From Arthrobacter sp. ISL-28 (lineage in GTDB: Bacteria; Actinomycetota; Actinomycetes; Actinomycetales; Micrococcaceae), in assembly GCF_018613875.1 (NCBI RefSeq), contig NZ_JAGGPJ010000015.1, forward strand, positions 62,001 to 126,000: DNA of 64,000 nt, in the 5' to 3' direction. This document shows, piece after piece, positions 37,105 to 44,911 of this stretch. The notes below the pieces were generated by a model that saw only the letters and a program-made list of their open reading frames with translations, ran no database searches and was not told the DNA's origin. Made by a program: the position numbers and the translations under genes. How positions within the stretch are numbered: the first letter of the stretch is position 1; every line of letters starts with the position of its first letter.

Positions 37105-37442
37105 CCTTATTGACCTCGCCGTCGTTCCGGCGGAAGGCGCCAGCTGACTCCTCGACACTCACTGCCCCACCTACGCCGGCGTCCTACGACGGCGCCGTTC
37201 CATTACGGTCCCGTCGGCTCCTGACTGGCAAAAACATGAGACAATGGTTGCCGAGACCCGGTTGGGTCCGTGAATCAGTGCTTGCAGTGGGACCGGAAAC
37301 GGGAACATTGCGGCCACCCCGGCAGTTCTAGTTAATGGCTCTGTCGGCCGTGGTTGCACATGATGTCAATCACGGACTTGACAGGGTCATAGTGGTGTTG
37401 CCCGTATGGTGATTCCACAGACCGCCGCTAGAAAGGTTTTCT
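37105..37442 (+). other. 338-bp promoter region of sigA
   Basis: No convincing gene; the best reading is 31 aa (37236-37331). It contains a GGAAC-N18-GTT element (37302-37327) and a TTGACA (37378-37383), with TATGGT 21 bp beyond, which is too far for a good housekeeping pair. The leader from the first element to the start codon would be about 105 nt. Confidence 0.5.
37302..37327 (+). promoter_or_regulatory. possible sigma-R/sigma-H-type promoter of sigA
   Basis: GGAAC (37302-37306), 18 bp, then GTT (37325-37327). The actinobacterial sigma-R/H consensus is GGAAT/C-N18-19-GTT. Streptomyces hrdB, the orthologue of sigA, is known to have a sigma-R-dependent promoter. Inference from a short motif. 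Confidence 0.45.
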
Positions 37443-38768
37443 GTGACCCCGTCTTCCGAGAAGAAGGAACCCGCCGCCCAGGCCGATGTGTCTGCCGAGG
37501 ACAAGAAGGCGGCAACCAGCGCCAAGCGTGCAGCCACCCGTGCCGCCAATAAGTCCGTCAAGGATGCCGCTGGCGGTGACGTCACGTCTGCCGCCGCCAA
37601 GCCCGAACCGAAGAAGCGCGGCCCCAAGCCCGGTGCCAAGGCCGCAGCTGAAGCTGCCGGAAGCCGCTCGACGTCGGACGACGACGTCGATGTGGAAGTC
37701 GAAGAGGATCTCGAAGACGTATCGCCTGATCCTGCCGACCTCATTGAAGAAGGCGACGAGGCCGGCAAGATTGCCGCTGCGCCCACAGGTTCGGGATTCG
37801 TGTACTCCGATGCTGACGACGACGACGCCCCTGTCCAGCAGGTCATGTCGGCAGGCGCCACCGCCGACCCCGTCAAGGACTACCTGAAGCAGATCGGCAA
37901 GGTCGCACTGCTCAACGCCGAACAGGAGGTTGACCTCGCGCTCCGGATCGAGGCCGGCCTGTTCGCTGAAGAGAAGATCAACGCCGACGACGGCTCCATG
38001 GACCCGAAGTACAAGCGTGAGCTCGAATTCATCATCCATGACGGCAAGCGCGCCAAGAACCACCTCCTCGAGGCGAACCTCCGCCTCGTGGTGTCCCTGG
38101 CCAAGCGCTACACCGGCCGCGGCATGCTGTTCCTGGACCTCATCCAGGAAGGAAACCTGGGACTCATCCGTGCAGTCGAGAAGTTCGACTACACCAAGGG
38201 CTTCAAGTTCTCGACCTACGCCACTTGGTGGATCCGTCAGGCCATCACGCGTGCCATGGCGGACCAGGCCCGCACGATCCGTATTCCGGTGCACATGGTG
38301 GAGGTCATCAACAAGCTTGCCCGTGTGCAGCGCCAGATGCTGCAGGACCTCGGCCGGGAACCCACCCCGGAGGAGCTGGCCCTCGAGCTGGATATGACCC
38401 CTGAAAAGGTTGTGGAAGTCCAGAAGTACGGCCGCGAACCGATCTCCCTGCACACGCCCCTCGGCGAAGACGGGGACTCCGAGTTCGGCGACCTCATTGA
38501 GGACTCCGAAGCGGTAGTTCCGGCCGATGCCGTGAGCTTCACGCTGCTGCAGGAACAGCTCCACTCCGTGCTGGATACGCTGTCCGAGCGCGAAGCCGGC
38601 GTGGTCGCCATGCGCTTTGGCCTCACGGACGGCCAGCCGAAGACTTTAGACGAAATCGGCAAGGTCTACGGTGTCACGCGTGAGCGCATCCGCCAGATCG
38701 AATCCAAGACCATGTCCAAGCTGCGGCACCCGTCACGGTCCCAGGTCCTGCGGGACTACCTGGACTAA
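37443..38768 (+). CDS. sigA: principal RNA polymerase sigma factor (RpoD/SigA)
   Basis: 441 aa. Group 1 sigma-70: a Lys/Ala/Asp-rich N-terminal extension (about 1-135) typical of actinobacterial SigA/HrdB, region 1.2 ([16 protein letters not shown]), region 2 ([17 protein letters not shown] and [14 protein letters not shown]), region 3 ([15 protein letters not shown]), and region 4 with the helix-turn-helix [22 protein letters not shown]. The GTG start follows AGAAAGG. A possible stress-sigma promoter lies upstream and a bidirectional terminator downstream. No coding anomaly is seen. Confidence 0.98.
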   Translation: MTPSSEKKEPAAQADVSAEDKKAATSAKRAATRAANKSVKDAAGGDVTSAAAKPEPKKRGPKPGAKAAAEAAGSRSTSDDDVDVEVEEDLEDVSPDPADLIEEGDEAGKIAAAPTGSGFVYSDADDDDAPVQQVMSAGATADPVKDYLKQIGKVALLNAEQEVDLALRIEAGLFAEEKINADDGSMDPKYKRELEFIIHDGKRAKNHLLEANLRLVVSLAKRYTGRGMLFLDLIQEGNLGLIRAVEKFDYTKGFKFSTYATWWIRQAITRAMADQARTIRIPVHMVEVINKLARVQRQMLQDLGREPTPEELALELDMTPEKVVEVQKYGREPISLHTPLGEDGDSEFGDLIEDSEAVVPADAVSFTLLQEQLHSVLDTLSEREAGVVAMRFGLTDGQPKTLDEIGKVYGVTRERIRQIESKTMSKLRHPSRSQVLRDYLD

Positions 38769-38786
38769 GAACGTCGTGTGAGGACA

Positions 38787-38831
38787 AAAGCCAGGGCCGC
38801 CACCGGACACACCGGTGGCGGCCCTGGCTTT
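38787..38831. terminator. bidirectional terminator between sigA and the monooxygenase
   Basis: A perfect 20-bp stem (38787-38806 with 38812-38831) around ACACA, with A/T ends. The outer arms read AAAGCCAGGG/CCCTGGCTTT, matching those of the terminator at 40528-40563. Confidence 0.92.
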
Positions 38832-38853
38832 ACCAGTGGTTTCAGGGCATTCA

Positions 38854-40341
38854 TCACGGTCCAAACCAGGCGGTCAGCGCGTCCTTGAGCCCCACTTGGG
38901 TCCCGTCTCCCACCCAGGCCACATGCCCGTCGGGTCGAATCAGCACGGCGGCGGGAGCAGCGACTGCCCCGAGCGCCGGAAGGTCCCACCTGCCGACGTA
39001 TTTGGCGTCGATCAACTCAACCCGATCTGCCCATGGGGTGATGTCCATCCCGCCGGGCTCGCCGAGGTTGAGCAGCACCGCCCGGGCATGATGCAGCAGG
39101 GTGAAGACCCGAAGCGGACCGTCGGCGGTGACCAGGTCGAGATCGGGCATCCGACGTCCGAGCAGCGGGTGTCCCTCACCGAGGTCGTAGTGGATGTCCA
39201 AGCCGGACATCATTGCCGCGAATCGCCTGCGTGGTTCGTCCATCCCCAGCAACTCGGAGACGGTGTCGCCCAGGGCCTTGATGCGCTCGTCGGGTCGGCC
39301 AAGAGCGACTTGCGCCATCGTGTTGCGCAGCACGCGGGCAGCGACCGGGTGGCGCTCGGCATGGTAGCTGTTGAGGAGATTTTCCGGGGCTGTCTCGTTG
39401 ACCACCTGGGCCAGCTTCCATCCCAGATTCACCGCATCCTGCACGCCGGTGTTGAGTCCCTGCCCGCCGACCGGGTAGTGCACGTGCGCGGCGTCGCCGG
39501 CCAGCAGGACCCGTCTGTCCCGGTAGGCCTCGGCCTGCCGGGTCATGTCGGTGAACCTGGAGAGCCAGGTGGGGCTGTGGATCCCGTAATCGGTCCCGCA
39601 TGCGGCGATGAGAGCTTCGCTGAGGTCACGCAAGGTGGGTTCACCCGCGGACCCGACGTGCTCTTCCGTCACCATGACACCTATTGGCCCGCTATCCAAG
39701 TAGACCACTTCGCCGTCGCGGATCTCGTACTCCCTCCTGCCGAAGGCATAGACGCCAACAGCACTGCGGTGGATGCCCAATTCCGGCTCCTCGGCCATCT
39801 CGACCTCGGCAATGAGGCTGCTGGTCGTCGGATCCCAGCCGGGAAAGCCGATGCCGGCCGCCTTGCGGACCAGGCTTCGGCCTCCGTCGCACCCGGCGAG
39901 ATATTGCGCCCGCAGCGGCTGGCCGTCTGACAGTTCGACATCGACGCCGGTTTCGTCCTGCTTGAAGCCGGTCACCTCATGACCGTAATAGATCGGAACG
40001 CCCAGCTCGCGGACCCAACCGGCAAGGATGCGCTCGATGTGGTTCTGCCACAGCCCGAGTCCGTAAGAGTGCCGAGTGGGAAAGTCGCTGATGTCCAGGG
40101 GGATGCTGGCGAACCCCGCGACCTGAGCCGGCGTTCCTTCCGAGAGGAACCGATCCGCGATTCCACGCTGGTCGAAAACCTCAATGGTGCGCGAATGCAG
40201 ACCGCCTGCGCGCGAACCGGCAAGGTCCTGGTTGCTGCGCCGCTCGACGATGACCGCGTCGACGTGCGCCAACGCCAGCTCGCCCGCCAGCATGAGCCCT
40301 GCGGGCCCTCCGCCGACGATCACTACCGCATGCTCCTTCAT
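38854..40341 (-). CDS. class A FAD-dependent aromatic monooxygenase
   Basis: 495 aa. FAD loop VVIVGGGPAGLMLAGELAL at the N-terminus, the DG motif AGCDGGRSLVRKAAG, and GDAAHVHYPVGGQGLNTGVQDAVNLGWKLA, which binds FAD ribityl. A C-terminal thioredoxin-like domain (LIRPDGHVAWVGDG) follows. The family hydroxylates phenols and antibiotics; PgaE/MhpA/rifampicin monooxygenase-type enzymes are the nearest known kinds, and the substrate cannot be told from sequence. The ATG at 40341 has GGGAG upstream and begins at the FAD strand. It splits sigA from DUF7455-parE, suggesting later insertion. Confidence 0.9.
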   Translation of the reverse strand: MKEHAVVIVGGGPAGLMLAGELALAHVDAVIVERRSNQDLAGSRAGGLHSRTIEVFDQRGIADRFLSEGTPAQVAGFASIPLDISDFPTRHSYGLGLWQNHIERILAGWVRELGVPIYYGHEVTGFKQDETGVDVELSDGQPLRAQYLAGCDGGRSLVRKAAGIGFPGWDPTTSSLIAEVEMAEEPELGIHRSAVGVYAFGRREYEIRDGEVVYLDSGPIGVMVTEEHVGSAGEPTLRDLSEALIAACGTDYGIHSPTWLSRFTDMTRQAEAYRDRRVLLAGDAAHVHYPVGGQGLNTGVQDAVNLGWKLAQVVNETAPENLLNSYHAERHPVAARVLRNTMAQVALGRPDERIKALGDTVSELLGMDEPRRRFAAMMSGLDIHYDLGEGHPLLGRRMPDLDLVTADGPLRVFTLLHHARAVLLNLGEPGGMDITPWADRVELIDAKYVGRWDLPALGAVAAPAAVLIRPDGHVAWVGDGTQVGLKDALTAWFGP

Positions 40342-40468
40342 TCGCCACTCCCATGTCCGCAGGTCCTGTACTCGATTCTGAGGCTCACCGGGGGTCTTGC
40401 CACAAGCCACCCTGTGCGCTGTACGTTGGGAGTGGCAGGGAGTTCACGCTCCTTGCCGGCATTCCGGT

Positions 40469-40521
40469 CAGTAGAAGCCGTTCAGCAGTAGAAGCCGTTC
40501 AGGGCAGTAGAAGCCGTTCAG
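40469..40521 (+). repeat. three copies of a 17-bp direct repeat
   Basis: CAGTAGAAGCCGTTCAG occurs at 40469-40485, 40486-40502 and 40505-40521, with a partial fourth (CAGTA) at 40523. The first two are contiguous. It lies between the monooxygenase start and a terminator and has no coding frame. Confidence 0.9.
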
Positions 40522-40527
40522 GCAGTA

Positions 40528-40563
40528 AAAAGCCAGGGCCCCTTGCCGGGAACCCTGGCTTTT
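40528..40563 (-). terminator. intrinsic terminator of the DUF7455 gene
   Basis: AAAAGCCAGGG (40528-40538) pairs with CCCTGGCTTTT (40553-40563), 14-nt loop, with a T-run on the minus strand. Arms match those of the sigA terminator. Confidence 0.85.
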
Positions 40564-40588
40564 ACTTTGCGCTTTTCAGGTGCTTGGT

Positions 40589-40810
40589 CTAGTCGACCGG
40601 GACCGGTTCCTTCTCGTGAAGCCGGCCCGTCTCGTCGTGCCAGTCCGAGCTCAGCGGCCTGAGCGTCGCTTCGACGGCACGTGAATGGTGAGCGCAGAAA
40701 AGCAGCTCACCGCCGGAGGACTCGAGTACAACCCGGACGTATGCCTGTGCACCGCAACGGTCGCACCGGTCAGCTGCGGTGAGTGTGCGGTCGGCAACTG
40801 CTGTTGTCAT
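40589..40810 (-). CDS. DUF7455 small zinc-ribbon-like protein
   Basis: 73 aa. Cys16 and Cys19 (RCDRCGAQAYVRV), then Cys39 and His42 (LLFCAHH), form a likely metal site in this actinobacterial family. The gene usually sits between the principal sigma factor and parE, as here. The ATG at 40810 has AAGGAGG 6 nt upstream, so the longer reading is wrong. Upstream is a TATATA-containing AT-rich stretch with the dyad AGATGTACAGATCT. Function unknown; a nucleic-acid or RNA-polymerase link is only suggested by its neighbours. Confidence 0.9.
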   Translation of the reverse strand: MTTAVADRTLTAADRCDRCGAQAYVRVVLESSGGELLFCAHHSRAVEATLRPLSSDWHDETGRLHEKEPVPVD

Positions 40811-41034
40811 GTCGGCCTCCTTAGTAGATCTGTACATCTATATAACCAGCATTCGGAACCAAACCATGGCAAGGATGTGTCACTTTCGCTGTCCGCGTAT
40901 CACGTCTGAGTAACGAACCGGCGGTTCCAGGGGCCACCGGGGAAGTGGAAAGCGGGTGAACAGGGGCCGTACGACTAGGCTAGAGGGAGTTTTTTAAGCC
41001 TTAGCCGGCCTGCCGCTGAAGGAGCGCACCACCT

Positions 41035-43143
41035 GTGACACCGAGTTCTGACTACACCGCACGCCACCTTTCGGTGCTGGAGGGCCTCGAGGCTGTCCGC
41101 AAGCGTCCCGGCATGTACATCGGTTCCACGGATTCCAGGGGACTCATGCACTGCCTGTGGGAAATCATCGACAACTCGGTGGATGAGGCACTGGCCGGCT
41201 ATGGCCACGACATCAAGGTCATCCTTCATGCGGACAACTCCGTGGAGATCCATGACGACGGCCGGGGCATCCCGATCGACGTCGAACCCAAGACAGGCCT
41301 GACCGGCGTGGAAGTCGTCTTCACGAAGCTGCACGCCGGCGGCAAGTTCGGCGGCGGCTCCTACACTGCATCGGGCGGCCTGCATGGAGTGGGCGCCTCG
41401 GTGGTGAACGCCCTGTCAGCGCGGCTCGACGCCGAAGTCGACCGTGGCGGCAAGACGTACAAGATGTCCTTCCGGCGGGGAGAGCCGGGCCGGTTCAAGG
41501 ATTCCGGCACCCGCCCGGACCCGGCCGCCACGTTTACGCCGTTCGTCGACGATTCCGTGCTGGATGTCGTCGGCAAGGCGAAGCGGGGGGTGACCGGCAC
41601 CCGGATCCGGTACTGGGCAGACCGGCAGATCTTCACTCCGGACGCCAAGTTCTCCTATGAAGAACTGGCCGCGCGTGCCCGTCAGACCTCCTTCCTGGTT
41701 CCCGGCCTGAAACTGACCGTCCGTGACGAACGCAAACTTCCGGGCACGCCGGGGGAACAGGGCCCCCACGAGGAAGTGTTCCACCACGACGGCGGAATCT
41801 CGGAGTTCGTCGAGTTCCTGGCCGTTGACCCGGGCGTGACGGATGTCTGGCGGCTCCACGGAGCCGGAAAGTTCAAGGAAACGGTCCCGGTGCTGGACGA
41901 CAAGGGGCACAGCAAGCTCGCCGAAGTTGAGCGCGACTGTGAAGTGGACGTCGCCCTGCGCTGGGGAATCGGCTATGACACCACCGTCCGCAGCTTCGTC
42001 AACATCATCTCCACGCCGAAGGGCGGTACGCACCAGGCCGGCTTTGAGCAGGCACTGGTCAAGACGTTCCGCAAAGCCGTGGAGGCCAACTCCCGGAAGC
42101 TCAAGGCGGGCAACGACAAAATCGAGAAAGACGATATCTTTGCCGGCCTCACGGCCGTCCTGACCGTCAGGCTCGCCGAACCGCAGTTCGAGGGCCAGAC
42201 GAAGGAAATCCTGGGCACCTCGGCCGTCAAGGCGATTGTGGCAAGGGTGGTGGAGCGGGAGATCGCGGCCAGGCTCAATTCCGCGAACCGCAACGACAAG
42301 GCGCAGTCAGCCCTTCTCCTTGAGAAGATCGTCAGCGAGATGAAGTCGCGCATCTCGGCGCGCGTCCACAAGGAGACGCAGCGCCGCAAGACCGCGCTCG
42401 AGACCTCCTCGATGCCCACCAAGCTGGCGGACTGCCGGACGGACGATGTCGCCCGCTCCGAGCTGTTCATTGTTGAGGGTGACTCCGCCCTTGGCACAGC
42501 GAAACTGGCCCGGTCCTCGGACTTCCAGGCGCTGCTGCCCATTCGCGGCAAAATCCTGAACGTCCAGAAGGCCTCGGTGGGGGACATGCTCTCCAACGCC
42601 GAATGTGCGGCGCTGATCCAGGTAGTCGGGGCAGGTTCGGGACGCAGCTTCGCGATCGAGGCCGCCCGCTACGGGAAGGTCATCCTGATGACTGACGCTG
42701 ACGTCGACGGCGCCCACATCCGCACCCTGCTGCTCACGCTGTTCTTCCGCTACATGCGTCCGATGGTGGAGGAGGGCAGGGTGTTCGCGGCCGTGCCCCC
42801 GCTGCACCGGGTGGAAGTCATCAACCCTGGCCAGAAGGCCAACGAGATGATCTACACATACTCGGAAGCAGAGTTGCACGCGCTCCTGGCCACCCTTGCC
42901 AAGGAAGGCAAGAAGTACAAGGAATCCATCCAGCGCTACAAGGGCCTGGGAGAGATGGACGCCGAGCAGCTTGCCGAAACGACCATGGATCCCCGGCACC
43001 GGATGCTCCGCAAGGTGAACATCGAAAACGCCCAGCACGCGGAAGCCACCTTTGACTTGCTGATGGGCTCTGACGTGGCGCCGCGGAAGGACTTCATCAT
43101 TGCGGGCGCGGCCAGCCTGGACCGGGACCGTATCGACGCCTGA
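41035..43143 (+). CDS. parE: DNA topoisomerase IV subunit B (type IIA, GyrB-like)
   Basis: 702 aa. ATPase subunit. GHKL domain with EIIDNSVDEALAG and DDGRGIPID, ATP-lid GGLHGVGASVVNALS, and TOPRIM domain EGDSALGTAKLARS, PIRGKILNV and TDADVDGAHI. TOPRIM has Leu-Gly-Thr where GyrB usually has Gly-Gly-Ser. Length fits ParE/short GyrB. A GTG start follows GAAGGAG at 10 nt. Its partner subunit A is encoded at 51.9-54.4 kb. gyrB/gyrA proper would be near oriC, outside this window. Confidence 0.95.
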   Translation: MTPSSDYTARHLSVLEGLEAVRKRPGMYIGSTDSRGLMHCLWEIIDNSVDEALAGYGHDIKVILHADNSVEIHDDGRGIPIDVEPKTGLTGVEVVFTKLHAGGKFGGGSYTASGGLHGVGASVVNALSARLDAEVDRGGKTYKMSFRRGEPGRFKDSGTRPDPAATFTPFVDDSVLDVVGKAKRGVTGTRIRYWADRQIFTPDAKFSYEELAARARQTSFLVPGLKLTVRDERKLPGTPGEQGPHEEVFHHDGGISEFVEFLAVDPGVTDVWRLHGAGKFKETVPVLDDKGHSKLAEVERDCEVDVALRWGIGYDTTVRSFVNIISTPKGGTHQAGFEQALVKTFRKAVEANSRKLKAGNDKIEKDDIFAGLTAVLTVRLAEPQFEGQTKEILGTSAVKAIVARVVEREIAARLNSANRNDKAQSALLLEKIVSEMKSRISARVHKETQRRKTALETSSMPTKLADCRTDDVARSELFIVEGDSALGTAKLARSSDFQALLPIRGKILNVQKASVGDMLSNAECAALIQVVGAGSGRSFAIEAARYGKVILMTDADVDGAHIRTLLLTLFFRYMRPMVEEGRVFAAVPPLHRVEVINPGQKANEMIYTYSEAELHALLATLAKEGKKYKESIQRYKGLGEMDAEQLAETTMDPRHRMLRKVNIENAQHAEATFDLLMGSDVAPRKDFIIAGAASLDRDRIDA

Positions 43144-43257
43144 CGGCCGGCGCTTGACGGCTGGCCAGCCGGCTCAGCAGGCGGGCGAGACCTGCGGCAC
43201 GAGGCCCGGCACCAGGCCGCCGGCGGCAGACCGACGAGGCTCAACCGGGCGTGCGGC

Positions 43258-44244
43258 TCAGCCGAGCAGGCCGGGAACTATCAGCAGCGCGGTGGGCATG
43301 GCCAGCAACAGGAGGCACACGGTCAGTACGCCAGCCCGAAGGACAGCCGGAAGCGGTGGGCGCGGTGAGAGAAGACGGCTGACGCGGGACGCCGTCGTGC
43401 TCGCCGGTTCGGCGCCGCCGGCACCTTCGGGCAGCTGCAGGCCCGAATCACCGTGACCTTCCCGGCCCAGGGTGGGTGCGGACTGCGGGACGGCGGAACC
43501 GCTGGCAACGATCGCGATCGCTTTGATCAGTGTGGCTTTGCTCTCGGTCTTGAGGGCTACGTCATCGGCGAGCATCTCGATCAGTGAGTTGACGGCCTCC
43601 TGGGCCAGGCGCGTCGTGGGCAGCCAGGGAAGCGCCTGCCGCCACGCGGCAAACGCCCACAGCAGGAGGTGGTGGCGCTGGTTCAGGTGGGCATTCTCGT
43701 GAATCAGCACAGCGCGCAGTTCGGCCGGCTCGAGGGCTGCCATGAGCCCGTCGGAGAGGACGGTGACGGACCGCGCACCACCCGGCAGGCAGTAGGCGAC
43801 CGGTGAATCGTGGTTGATCACCACGGTGCCCGTGCCGTCCGTGGATGGCGAGGCCAGCAGCGCCAGCAGTTCACGGTGGCGCCGGCGCTGCCGCTCAATC
43901 TTGTAATAGGTCAGCAGGAGCGTGAAGACCAGATGCGCTGTCAGCAGCGCCGCCGCTGAGAGCGCGAAGAGGTGCCAGAAACCGAGGGCTGTGGTGGGCG
44001 CGTTCTGGAACACCATTCCGGCCAGTGCCTGCAGCCCGGCGATCAGGTTGTCGCCGATCGGCTCCAGGCCGTACACCAGCATGGCGCCGATCATGGAGAG
44101 ACCGCCGGCCAGGCCGATGGCCTGCCACAGCAGCATGGCTGTGAACGGATCCCGCGCCGGCCAGTGGGCGCGGGAAAGGAGGATAGGTACCGGCCAAGCC
44201 AGTACTATCGCCAGGACCGCCAGGAAGTATGAGGTCCAGAACAT
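43258..44244 (-). CDS. M56 family (BlaR1-like) membrane metallopeptidase
   Basis: 328 aa. Zinc motif HENAH at 182-186 (VLIHENAHLNQRHH). Three hydrophobic helices in the first 115 residues, then a cytosolic protease loop, one more helix near the C-terminus (VLTVCLLLLAMPTALLIV), and no penicillin-binding sensor domain. BlaR1/MecR1 relatives cleave or release their BlaI-type repressor after sensing a signal. The blaI gene is directly upstream (6 bp gap). The signal is unknown; with cydABCD opposite, a redox or respiratory cue is possible (inference). Confidence 0.92.
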   Translation of the reverse strand: MFWTSYFLAVLAIVLAWPVPILLSRAHWPARDPFTAMLLWQAIGLAGGLSMIGAMLVYGLEPIGDNLIAGLQALAGMVFQNAPTTALGFWHLFALSAAALLTAHLVFTLLLTYYKIERQRRRHRELLALLASPSTDGTGTVVINHDSPVAYCLPGGARSVTVLSDGLMAALEPAELRAVLIHENAHLNQRHHLLLWAFAAWRQALPWLPTTRLAQEAVNSLIEMLADDVALKTESKATLIKAIAIVASGSAVPQSAPTLGREGHGDSGLQLPEGAGGAEPASTTASRVSRLLSPRPPLPAVLRAGVLTVCLLLLAMPTALLIVPGLLG

Positions 44245-44250
44245 CGTCCG

Positions 44251-44637
44251 CTAGCTGTGGCCAAGCAGCTTGCGCAGCGTTTCCGCTTCACCTTCCGTCA
44301 CGGAACCAATAAAGCGGGCCAGTACCGCTTCACGGTCCGGAGCCGATCCCAGCACTTCATGCATGAGCTCGGCGGTGTGATCCTCACGGCTGGAGACTGC
44401 ACGATACCGGTGTGGCCGGGTGCCGCGTTCGCGTTCCACCAGGCCTTTCTTTTCGAGCCGCGAGAGCACTGTCAGGACCGTGGTGACCGCCAGATCCTTG
44501 CCCACATGCCCTGCCGCTCCGTCGTGTGCTGCCGTGCTCTGCGCCAGCATGTCGCGCAATGTATTGGCAGTGGCTGCTTCCTGGCCAGCCCAGAGCAGAT
44601 CCATCACTGCGCGTTCCAGTTCCCCAAGACTTGCCAT
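44251..44637 (-). CDS. BlaI/MecI/CopY family transcriptional repressor
   Basis: 128 aa. Winged helix: LGELERAVMDLLWAG at the N-terminus, then DLAVTTVLTVLSRLEKKGLVERERGTRPHRYRAV, the family's recognition helix and wing, then a dimerising C-terminal region. The ATG at 44637 has AAGGATG upstream. It forms an operon with the M56 protease and diverges from cydABCD. Three TTCTAC-N5-GTAGAA dyads between the two units are its likely operators. Confidence 0.95.
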   Translation of the reverse strand: MASLGELERAVMDLLWAGQEAATANTLRDMLAQSTAAHDGAAGHVGKDLAVTTVLTVLSRLEKKGLVERERGTRPHRYRAVSSREDHTAELMHEVLGSAPDREAVLARFIGSVTEGEAETLRKLLGHS

Positions 44638-44736
44638 CTGTACATCCTTTGACAACGCACCAGCAGCGGCCGCTTGGCCGCCGCGTACTCTGATTCCAAT
44701 ACTTCGTCTCCAAATCTAGCGTGTTTCCGCCTTTGT

Positions 44737-44865
44737 TTCTACGTGAGGTAGAACATCCGGCGCGTCGCCCGGCATTGCAGCCCGGCTGGGGCAGTGTCAG
44801 GCTGTTTACAGCGCAGGGGCATTGTTCTACACTCGGTAGAAGTTGATGTTCTACGCGATGTAGAA
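44737..44865. promoter_or_regulatory. three BlaI-type operators between blaI and cydA
   Basis: O1 (44737-44753), O2 (44825-44841) and O3 (44849-44865) all read TTCTAC-N5-GTAGAA with perfect arms and different 5-bp centres (GTGAG, ACTCG, GCGAT). O2 and O3 centres are 24 bp apart. O1 overlaps the -35 position of a TAGATT -10 for blaI; O3 ends 46 bp before cydA. Confidence 0.75.
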
Positions 44866-44911
44866 AACATCACTTGAGAGCTTTGAGACCTAGCCGACAG
44901 TAGGGACCGCC

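Noticed and set aside
38854-40341. Naming the flavoprotein a rifampicin monooxygenase
   Set aside because: Class A flavin monooxygenases share these motifs across many substrates. Nothing seen here fixes rifampicin.
40469-40521. CRISPR-like array
   Set aside because: The 17-bp units are contiguous or 2 bp apart, with no spacers and no cas genes nearby.
43258-44637. Beta-lactam resistance system (blaR1-blaI)
   Set aside because: The M56 protein lacks a penicillin-binding sensor domain and no beta-lactamase gene is adjacent. The partner operon is cydABCD.
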